From Phoronis ovalis (taxonomy: Eukaryota > Phoronida > Phoronidae): a stretch of DNA of 21,983 nt. Of the stretch, positions 10,836 through 20,336 are shown piece after piece (position 1 is the stretch's first letter; each line of letters begins with the position of its first letter). Position numbers and translations under genes: made by a program. Where the stretch lies: NCBI GenBank assembly GCA_028565635.1, contig JAOXYB010093716.1:1-21983 (forward strand). The letters run 5' to 3'. The notes beneath the pieces were generated by a model, which worked only from the letters and a program-made list of their open reading frames with translations, did no database searches and was not told the DNA's origin.

Positions 10836-11558
10836 GTAAGCTTGGTCCCTATTAGGCGCAACCTTATTAGTTAATGCTTCTTAACTCCAGGGTTCTTTTG
10901 AGAAAATGCGGGGAATGGACAAATCTGTATAAGCGAAACATACACATAACAAAAGTAATGCAAATTTAACAAAGTCTTCTTTTTCTGGAAAGCTAAATGA
11001 ATCCACTATTTTGTGTGATATTTTCTTTTGTAGGATGTCAGTAAAATATGATGATAGTAAAAACGGCTAATTACTCTAAAAATTTAGCGGTTCTTCACCA
11101 AAAAAAATGTCTGCATTCTAACATTGTTTATCTGTTTTGCTTGAAAAGAGATGTTATTTTAAGCCTTCCAAATATTTAACTAAAAATTACAAAGCAAAGC
11201 TTGTATACTGGACTTGTTGTTATAATTATTGTTTACAACCAAAATGATATATTTCTAAAATTTCACTCTTTTTTCTTTATTGAATAACAAAAACAGCTTA
11301 GATCAAAAATAAACTTCATAGACTAAATTTATATTTAACGAGAACTAAAAGTATCATTATCAGAATAAAAATTTAATATAAAAAATTAGTTTAGCAGATA
11401 CTACAAAATTATATATTTAAGGATGACTGCATGTCTTTATCATCGCTTATTTTGCTCAAACTAGGAATGAAATTAGACCAAATCAGAGATTTAATTTCAG
11501 AAACTACTTTCAAGTTCCTTCATACTTGAAATAAATGTTAATGTTTAAGGTATTCAGC

Positions 11559-14500
11559 ATGGGCAAGCAACGAGGTATCCAGGAAGTTGTTGTAGGCGAA
11601 ATCGCTCGCATTTGGCCAAATGGCTTTCCAGTGAGACGAGTTATTGGTGGGCGTGTCGAACATTAGTATCCAGTTGTCAATTACTTCCATGCAGGTATGA
11701 CAATTACAAAATATGCAATGTCACCGTCATAAGAAGTCAAGAAAAGTGTAAAAGCGCTTAGATCCAGCAGAAGCTGCCATCGTTATGCCATAATGTTCAC
11801 AATATAGTAGAAATCACGACCTCAAATTTGTCTTGGCTCCTTTGGATTTTGTTACAGTTTGCGCTTTCTTTTATTGTCATCAGACAAAAATGAAAACGTA
11901 TCAGATTACCATGTTAGTCGCATGTCGGCCTGAACTGCATAGATGGTAATGTATTCTGCAAATAAGTTTAGGATCAGTAATTCCTAGCACTTTCACCAAT
12001 TCCTTTTGGCCTCAACATAATGGCATTATCGCTTGTAAATGTTTGATGTTTCCTTCTGTTTTTGCAGGACCGTTTGAATACAAACCGAAGGAAGCTTTAG
12101 GAGCTTGTGATCACGTCCTTAGGGGATTCGAGATTGTGACATTTATGGCACAAGGAGCCGTTGAGCATTATGATAGAATTGGACATGCTCGTGAGTTCAC
12201 CTGTAAAACTCTAAACAAAGTGAAATGTAGATTTGAAGTGTTTTTTTGCATATCTTTTTGTATACTTTACCTGACCTAACAATGTACTTTTTCTACTCTT
12301 AACTCAGGTTTAGTGACCAGCCTTCATTCCATAAAAGAGATGAAAGTTTTTGAGGAACCTAAGGAGTTGGTTGATAAAGATCGGTAGTAATTTATGCATC
12401 ACATGTACTGCTGAACGTTGCTATAAAATATATGCCCTAGTGTGAAGAATCAGTTTTTATTATCTATGCGTCGATACTATATACTGTTTCAGAGGAGCTT
12501 ACAGAGGGATGGTGTCAATGGATTCGTGTCGGAAAAGGTATCTTGCACGCAGAGATGCCTACTAAAGATTGCTTCGCAAACTGTGGAGTTTATGAAACAT
12601 TTCAAATGAACATGAGTTTGCCTAAAAGTGTAAGTAAAATTCATACATCTACCATATTTATCCAGTTAGACGTCCAACCTCATACTAGTTAAACATTCTA
12701 TAGGCAATGAAATCCGTAAAAACTCAAACATTAAGGAACGCCCAGAGTTTAAAGAAATGCGGTACTTGTTTTATTTATTTTGTTTTTATTAACGTATATG
12801 TACCAGTCTCTGAGGTTACTTTTCATTGTTTAGATGATGCTGATATATACAAGCAGTCTGAATAAAATCAACAGTCAATTAATGTTCCCTACCTTTTTTT
12901 TTAATAAATATTTATTCTGCGTAGAACATGTTTAGTTAATACAGTAATATAACGATAAAAAGTACTCTTCCACATGGCGCAGATACATGACACTATACAA
13001 TTTATGTTAAAACAATGAGATAAATATTAAATATTAAATGAAATATGTACAAATGGATGATGAAGTGGGACGATTTCTTAAAAACTAAACATGACATCTA
13101 AGTGGAATCGAATAAATAATTAAAAACAGAACATTTAAAAACTTGATTTGACTTTGCACTTCTAATTTCAAGTGGCAATGAGTTCCACAGTGCAGCACCC
13201 GTGCACTCGAAACTCTTGGAATAGTACGTCGTTCGAGCAAAGGGTGGTCGCAGATCACCACGGCTTGATTGCCGAGTGTCTCTGTGGTGTGTATTAGCCA
13301 CCCTTATGAACTTACGTTGGAGGTACCCGGGTGCTGCACCGTGCAAGCTCTTATACGTTAAAACCAGTGTGTGATACTTCATCACCCTGTTTTCAAAAGT
13401 AAGCCAGCGCAGCTTCTTAAAAAGTGGACAAGAAGATGTCTTCTCTCTAGAATTTGTCAACATTCTGGCTGCACGTTTCTGTAGTCTAGTGAGTCTGTTG
13501 CAAAGAGATTTACAACAGGTTCCCCAAACAGAGGAGCAGTAGTCAAATAATGGTAAAACAAGTGCATTGTACAACATTTTAAGATGTGAAAATGGAACAC
13601 ATTTACGAATACGCTTTAATACACCCTTTAGTACACAATTTACTAATAAAACTTTTCCACCATAGTGCACTTTTTCACCTAACTTCTGGGGTTCGACGAA
13701 ATCAGTTGTCGTTATTACGCTACAAAGAGTAAATGAATACGTCAATAAACTTTAGAAAAATCAAGGATATTTAAAAAAAATAAAATTCAGCTATGCAGGA
13801 TTAATCATTTCACTAGCTGGCTGCTTAGTCCTATTTTATTGCTTTTATGCCTATTTATTTTAAGCTATAATCATATTGGCCAGTAAGTTTAACTGCGCTT
13901 TATCTATAAATATCTTTATATTTGTATCTTTCGTTTTCAAAAACATAGTTATTTTTCGATATGTTATACGCATGCTTGTTTTCTCAGGAGATGATTTCTG
14001 AACCCGATTGGTCTGAACTGCCACCAGAAAAGGTGCCTGTTGCAGAGACCCCGGATGGTAAAGTATCCGTGAAAGTTATAAGTGGAGAATGTGTGCATGG
14101 GCAAGACAATTTAAATATTTAAATATTCTATTAATATAATACTACAATTCAACAGTGTATTGAGAAAACTGATACTGGGATGGTAAACAATTTAAATTGA
14201 AATCACAATTTATTTTATGTCATTAGCGCAATTTTTAATATTAACAATGACATATGCATGTTAATTTTTAAATTAAAACTACAAGGTTTCAATTACTTTT
14301 TAAATAAGATTTAGGCAAATGGACTCCGTAAATCTTGGTTTTTGCAGTACGGATACGTGAGTTATTGATAAAAGATGCTACGATGTCCGACTAATCGTAA
14401 ACGGGGGTAATGTCAAAATAGTTCCTCAAAAGGACGAATTTGTTTGATGCCACCCGTTTCTGTATATACATACAAAGGTAACTTTAACCCTTTATTCTTC

Positions 14501-16517
14501 ATTCAGGAGTCGAAGCTGTTATACAGACTAACCAATCTTTGATTAATTACGCCATCTACATGCAGCCGGGATCCAAATTTACGACTTCGGTACCAGAGAG
14601 TCACAAGAGACTACTCTACCTGTGGACAGGAAGCGGTAAGGGTTCTTCTACAATAAACGCGAACAGGGACCAGACAGATGTTCGTATCTTAGTTTATCCA
14701 CCAGTCCCTACTTTTATACCCCAATTTCATTATTGAATTAGCTACCCAGTACACTGCCACTTGTACTACTTTACTACCCATTTGTAAATGCATATTTATA
14801 CCTGTCTATCCTTCTTTTCAATGGAACATTCGTAAATACTATAACCTAAAACCATGCCTACAATAAAAGCGTTTGCCCAATGTATGTAATATTTTATATC
14901 TTGTATTAAACCAGTAAGCCACCCGAGTCCAACTTACAAAACGTACACCTAGTTATTACACAATTTTAAAGTAAAAAGTTTATGTTAGTGTTACCTTGAC
15001 ATATACGTAAGCAGTGCGCTAGCTTTCATGCTGTCTAATTAGTTACGTAATCACTGCGTGCAAAAATGCCTATAGTCACATGTCTCGTTCTGAAATAGTC
15101 AAGAATTTCAATGTTTAAAATGTTAATAAATCTACAAGAGTTTATTTTTTTGCTTATTAGCTAAGTTAAGTGGAAACGTTGCAGAAGAAACCCAAACAGC
15201 TTTAATGGCAGACAGTGGAGCTGATGCCACCATTGGGGCTCTTGGTGATAAAAGTAGTACACCGATTTGCATGTTGTGCGCACGTTGCATATGGTAATAC
15301 AAGACGAATAAGTAATTCAGAAGTATCTTCATTTCATTCTGCTTTTTTGAAGATCAGACGCCAGTTCGAGTGCCACCACTGTACTGTAATATTGGATCTT
15401 GGCCTAAAAATATTTATGAATATGAAGATCCTCTACCAAATCAATCCCTACCAATGTCAGTGCTAGTAACAGTATCTCTAATTTTTATAAAAGCATATAC
15501 ACGGTTGTTATTACTGCCATTGCAGAGGTCCGTGTGATGTTACTGGCTCTATTTATAAAGAGGGTCCTTTCATCATGAACACAAAGGAGGATATTCAGCA
15601 GGTAAAACACCTTGGTAATCTTTATACATGCATGGTATCGATAATGCAGTTTGGAGGCTTAAAACAAATCCCTTAAAAATATCTGACTTTTAACAACATG
15701 CTAACATCGATTTACGCGCTAGTTTACAAACTATTTGAAATATAGTATCAACACTTGAAATTAATATACTGTCTTTCATCATAATGGTTGCTGTATTTGA
15801 CAATCAAGCAAATAAATAATTACATCGCGGACTCAAAAATAGCACATTATCATTAAATTAGTTCACAGTTAGCACTGAATAAAACTTCGTTGGCTTCGAA
15901 ATCGGATGTCTGTAAAATTCTTAAATATTTCTTGGGTACCGGCTGGGTGGGGCTACGATCGTTAACCTTCCGGGAAACCGGGTAGGAAACAAAGGAAATT
16001 AGAAGCAATCCTAATACCTCCAGAATGTAGAGTGGACTTTAGATTATGAGACGGTTATGTAAGATGTAACATTTTTAATCGTAAACACATAAAATATAGA
16101 AGAAACTATTACTTTGCTTAAAAGATATATATGTTCACATTCTATAAATCTTGAAAAATCCCCAAAGTACATCTATAAAACTATTCTTTTGGGCTAAAAA
16201 TATATTTATGCACAGTTTTTCTTTTTACGTAAATGTTGTACCAAAATGTAATGCTTAAACCAACCTAGAACAAGTTCATTGACAACCTAAAGTTTAGATT
16301 GTTTCCTTTCGAAAAGTAAATACTTTTGCATGACGATCTTGTAATATGACAAACTATTTTGTAGTGTTTCTCTGACCTGAAACTTGGAAAATTCCCAGCT
16401 AAGTCCGAAGGTTGGGAGGAACGAGCTGTAATGGTAAACATGGCCGTTGCTAATCAGAAGAAAAATGGCGTATGGGATGAAGTTGTTGCCTACGGATGGA
16501 TGACTGATGGGAAATAA
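11559..16517 (+). pseudogene. pirin-family (cupin) gene, probably decayed
   Basis: Pirins are bicupin iron proteins; human pirin is a nuclear transcription cofactor and some relatives show quercetinase activity. Exons seen: 11559-11694, 12068-12190, 12493-12629, 13988-~14098, 14507-14635, 15161-15293, 15526-15601 and a last exon ending with TAA at 16515-16517. Landmarks in family order: NGFPVRRVIGG, NYFHAGPFEYKPKEALGA, DHVLRGFEIVTF, EHYDRIGH, CQWIRVGKGILHAEMP, SVKVISGE, YMQPGSKF, EGPFIMNTKEDIQ and KNGVWDE. The Met at 11559 sits where pirin N-termini sit. Defects: in-frame TAG at 11664-11666 (codon 36), Leu in place of the second metal-binding His (12118-12120), no clean donor for exon 4, and TGA at the 15293/15526 junction. 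The last exon could start at 16404 or 16458; both are in phase. The first three splice joins fit in phase and give the length expected of the family. Family assignment is firm; loss of function is inferred. Confidence 0.75.
12894..13745 (-). mobile_element. 5'-truncated CR1/L2-like LINE fragment
   Basis: A 215-residue open frame (13098-13745, minus) matches the C-terminal part of non-LTR retrotransposon reverse transcriptase: LKRIRKCVPF, LYNALVLPLFDYCSSVWG, RLQKRAARML, LTYKSLHGAAPGYLQ and GAALWNSLPLEIRS. The catalytic palm motif (F/YxDD) lies upstream in a full element and is absent, so this piece cannot copy itself. A run of nine T at 12894-12902 on the plus strand, with AATAAA-type sequence beside it, is the expected poly(A) end in this orientation. 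It lies antisense in the intron 12630-13987 of the pirin-like gene. The open frame with few lesions suggests a fairly recent insertion. About 45 residues at the N-terminal end are not recognisably RT. No target-site duplication was found. Confidence 0.85.
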
Positions 16518-18639
16518 GCAAACTCTCCATAATACACTACTTGCCTGCACATGGAGGTGCTATAGGTCACGAAGCCAAATGCACCCACAATTCAGTGTTT
16601 TGTGAATGCATTTGCTAAGGCGCGGATAACTGCAAAACGTTTAATTGCAGAAACTGTTGGGAACGTGACCGGTCAAGCTCATGCAAACAGCATTTTATCA
16701 TAGTGCATTTTAGCATTTATAAAAAAGTATTCAGAGGCTTAATATTTTTTTAAATTTATTCTCTTCTGGTGTCTGTTTCTACAAGCAGATTATGCTGCTT
16801 CAAACTGTATTTGTTACCATATACTATATACATGTAAACTGTTTGCCATTTACACTTACAGTACATACTGTGTTATGAATTATTTTATGGGTTATCTGCG
16901 CTAATAAAATGTTCTGAAGCACTATTGTTTCTCGGATAATACGCACTGGTGAAGTTTTATGTACAAAATATTCGAAGCCTTCTTTGTATCTTTTCATCAT
17001 TTTAGTATGTATTTTAGTATTCTGCAATTAGTATCTGTATTTGTACTGCCAATTGTACTTCGTGTTCGTCGCTATTCTGTAACGGTACTTTATGGAAAAT
17101 AAATCGTACATTTAAAATAGTATTGTTCCGTCTACTTTCAATGTAGTGTATGCCATTTCATATATAATAGCATAGCTTGTATCTACTCCCAACCCGCGCC
17201 TGTACAACTTCAGTGTGTACGGTATTTAATTTATCCTAATCTATTTGGGTGTTATCGTATATATTTGAATATAACATAATTATAACACTTGGTGGTAAAT
17301 TGAAACAAGATACGTTTGAAATCCTCATACGGAAAGATCACAGCACCGTTCAGTGTCCAACTAAATACTAGTCCAGTATGATTTACATAGCATCTTGTTT
17401 ACAACAGTACTGAAACCAGATGCTTGAAAAGATATGACTTCTGCCACATACTTAAAATATAAAAAGCCATGGATTTACAATATGAAATATACCTAAAATC
17501 CTATGTCTACTGGTATTACAACTAGGAAAACTGTCTGTCATAAGAAAAGCAACACAATTATACTAAATAATTTTAAATAAACAAAACTGTAACTTTATAT
17601 TATTGCGCCCATATATTTCGTTCCAAATATATTAATAATATGCTCAGGTCCTGAGTCCTTAAGAGTATACTTTACATATAGTAGGGAGTTTAGTTATGTT
17701 AAGTTATGCTCCGCCACACGCTGGTGCAGATTCTTTTTTATAAATGGGAATTGGGAAATTTTCCTTTCGCTAAGAAACTGATAGCTTTAAAATACCTATT
17801 ATAGTTCATCTCTTCTCATCTAACTTTTATGCTAAATCGGATCACTTATTGTTGATTTTCTCAAAAAACAGACGAAATATAATCCCTTAAATATATAAAG
17901 AACAGCCATATTATCTTACCAATCAAACTGTAGCATACAATAAATAAAAGCAGTAATAGTGTACTGAGTGGGCAGCTGGTGAAATAGCCAAAAATTAAGC
18001 ATCATTACATGTACACACGCACAATGAATGTGTACGGGGTTCTAATTAGATATTTATGAACATCATAAATAATTGAAAGGGTTTGTTCGCTAATTAATGA
18101 TCACTATAAATATCAAAGCATAAGTATGAAATTTTAAGTATAATATCACTCACGCTGAAAAAACAGTTTTTCCTCTAAAATGTTACTATAAGGCGTATTT
18201 TATTGGTGGCATGGGATAGTGGAATATATTTTCTATGCAACTTACACATACACTTGTGTGTCCAGTTAGTGATCTTTCTTCACAAAAGAAACTTCCAATG
18301 CATGCCATCATCATCTAGCTTATAATCTAATAAAGGATGAGTGTCAGTATGAAACACACATGATTCTTGTATCGCAACAGGGCTGATAATTTGTCTAGTC
18401 AATATATAGCCTCCGACAAGAGTATTAAGATAACAATTGTTTAGTATAGTCTCGGTTATCAGGTGAACAAAAGTTGCAGAACTATATATTATTAACCTAA
18501 ATATTTATCACGCGACAGTTGAATTGGCTTCATTCTATACAGTGGTGATGAATAAACAAAAACAAATATCTTGGTCATAAATTTACAAAAACACTCCAAA
18601 TACTGTCACGCTATAATCTGGAATCCTAAGAATATACAA
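16518..18639. other. non-coding stretch with candidate poly(A) signals
   Basis: Downstream of the pirin stop codon. AATAAA occurs at 16903-16908 and 17098-17103 on the plus strand, either of which could end that transcript. The rest is AT-rich with no exon, RNA gene or clear repeat that I can support. Confidence 0.45.
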
Positions 18640-19144
18640 CGGTCTCTTTCTCTTTCTCTTTCGTCATTATTACTATTATTATTATGAACGTCTGGCTCTG
18701 ATTTCCTTGGCTTTAGGCGACCAAAGGCCGGGGGAAGTTTGAATAGTACGGACTGGTAATTGAGAGTTATTTTGTTGACCATAGAGTTCTAGTCGGGAAA
18801 TGTACTGATTGTCGACAGAGCAACTGGATACATGTATGTTCCTGGAACATTACAATAATAGTTATATTTTGTTATTAATGTATTTCCTTATAAAAGGATC
18901 TTAAATTTTAATCAACATAATTTTAAAAAAAACTATAAATATTAAAGCTACTACAACTGTTTAATTGGAAAAAGAATTAAACATTTACCGATTACAATCA
19001 GGTTGTTTACAACATACATAACATTGATTACAGCAAGTGGAATCTTGTTAAGAAGCTACTCCGAGTGTTAGCTGTTACACTGTCTGGAACTCGGAGGAGC
19101 ATGCTAGTGGCTAGATTAGCTGCCATGGTACCTAAACAAATTAC
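18640..19144 (-). pseudogene. broken paralogue of the membrane-protein gene at 20337-21983
   Basis: Two exon-sized blocks match the right-hand copy. Block 1 (18989-19144) reads VICLGTMAANLATSML..VPDS against VISLGAIAANLSIGILLLVPDG. It then shifts frame and resumes as VINVMYVVNNLIVIG against INIFMYVVNGWILLIVIG. It is 156 nt long, against 160 in the intact copy. Its acceptor reads TTAC instead of TTAG. Block 2 (18640-18841) preserves RLE.YGQQ.., TIQT, RLKPRKS and NDERERE, but in at least two frames, with an extra base in the C-run near 18731. It lacks the first third, including the Cys cluster. A TTTCTC repeat (18643-18661) and an ATT repeat (18665-18684) have grown inside it. Introns are kept, so this is a duplicated, not retroposed, pseudogene. 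A third, upstream exon may survive at about 19568 (donor GAG/GTAAT), but that similarity is weak. Confidence 0.75.
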
Positions 19145-19794
19145 GTAAGCGGGTTGATTTTCAAATGACAAAGCAACATTGAAGATGTTCCTGCATACAC
19201 TCGCTAATAACAATGTGTCATAATTATACCGAAATTAAAATTATGACACATTGTTAATTAAGTTACTGTTTAGCACAAACTCAACTATTGATAATAACAA
19301 CAATAATTCAAGAAAATGAAACTAAATAATTACAGTATAACAAAATAATAATAATGTTTTCAAATGAAAATTATTTTAACAGATTTGTTAATCGTTTCTA
19401 GTTTATAATATTTTCCATAGTTAACATTATTAATACATAGTTTTAGAATAAAAAATATAAGTTCAACACTTTTTTCACTTTTCATTTTGAATAATTTTGT
19501 TATCAAAATATTTTTCTATATTAAAGTTATTTTGCCAACTATTTTTTCTAATATAACAAAATATTACCTCCCATAATTATGCACAAACTGTTCCACAGCT
19601 TCCATCTCCTTACAAGTTTCACAATTTTCGTTGTTTGTCTTTCTTATTTTTTAAATAATGTATTAGTTAGAAAAATGTCATGCAAACCTTTTCATTGCAA
19701 ACAAGCAACATCCAATGTACTTTATTTATTTATTTTCTGTGTATTTTTAGCATTGTTAACTCGCATGTATCTCTAAGAAAGCTAAACAAAAGGA
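19145..19794. other. AT-rich stretch with hairpin, no gene seen
   Basis: Contains the perfect hairpin at 19208-19256 and long A/T-rich tracts. By position relative to the broken paralogue this would be its upstream intron. The open frame 19579-19776 (plus) has no recognisable features. Confidence 0.45.
19208..19256. repeat. perfect 18-bp hairpin
   Basis: TAACAATGTGTCATAATT (19208-19225), a 13-base loop, then its exact reverse complement at 19239-19256. The stem is interrupted by no mismatch. It could be a transposon fold-back relic or tip of a MITE. There is no T-tract or GC-rich stem suggesting a terminator, and a bacterial-type terminator is not expected here. Confidence 0.8.
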
Positions 19795-19842
19795 GTATGT
19801 GTGTATGTGTGTGTGTATGTATGTATGTGTGTATGTATATAT
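19795..19842 (+). repeat. GT/GTAT microsatellite
   Basis: About 48 nt of mixed GT and GTAT units, likely length-variable between individuals. It directly abuts the nested palindrome at 19846-19932. Confidence 0.9.
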
Positions 19843-19845
19843 TAT

Positions 19846-19932
19846 CATAAGGAATACGTGCGCGCGTAAGTATGCATGTACTTATGCGAACAATAATACA
19901 TGGTCAAGAAATGTTCATATTTATTCCTTATG
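19846..19932. repeat. nested inverted repeat
   Basis: Outer arms CATAAGGAATA (19846-19856) and TATTCCTTATG (19922-19932) are exact reverse complements. Inside lies a second, 10-bp palindrome with one mismatch: CGCGTAAGTA (19863-19872), loop TGCATG, TACTTATGCG (19879-19888). The arrangement resembles a small fold-back element. Confidence 0.55.
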
Positions 19933-20336
19933 CCAATATCATATAGAATAAGAAATGTTTTTTTTAATGATTAAAATATTATTTATTTCAATCATCAAGC
20001 CTATATCAAAGAACAGTGTAACTAACAAGAAGACTGCAGAACCAATTAAAATAAATTGTTAGCAAAGAAAATAACAAACTCATAAAGCTAGGTTTTATAT
20101 TCAACTATGAAGCGACAGCTCAAAACTAGACAACGCAAAACATTGCATCTAAGGTCGGACTGATAATAAGTAATGGTGTATGAACCCACGATACCGTGCT
20201 ACCCTGCTAATCGAATGCTATATTTTTAACGATTTATAGGAGAAATGTTGAATAATTTTATAGGCATTAGTGATATCTGGCACATAACAGGAATTTAAAT
20301 GTCAGACTTTTTGAATGTGCAGTCTTTGTAATATAA
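19933..20336. other. 3' flank of the intact membrane-protein gene
   Basis: No exon seen. On the minus strand AATAAA occurs at about 19987-19982, roughly 350 nt past the stop codon at 20337-20339, and could be the poly(A) signal of the gene to the right. Confidence 0.35.

Noticed and set aside
12043-12279. 78-residue open frame as a separate gene
   Set aside because: Only its middle (12068-12190) is coding, as a pirin exon; the ends are intron.
12308-12383. Exon-like stretch inside a pirin intron (CAG acceptor, open frame to CGG/TAG)
   Set aside because: Joining 12190 directly to 12493 gives exactly the family spacing between the GH and QW motifs. Including this 76-nt piece would shift the frame.
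15215-15466. 83-residue plus-strand open frame
   Set aside because: Overlaps the pirin exon 15161-15293 in the wrong frame and then runs through intron.
15940-16000. GC-richer patch considered as a tRNA or promoter
   Set aside because: No cloverleaf, no B-box-like GGTTCGAATCC and no core promoter pattern.
16287-16550. 87-residue minus-strand open frame
   Set aside because: It is the shadow of the last pirin exon on the other strand and shows no motif of its own.
19028-19213. 61-residue minus-strand frame as an intact gene
   Set aside because: It is the first half of a pseudogene exon that shifts frame, plus flanking intron; the Met is upstream of the exon.
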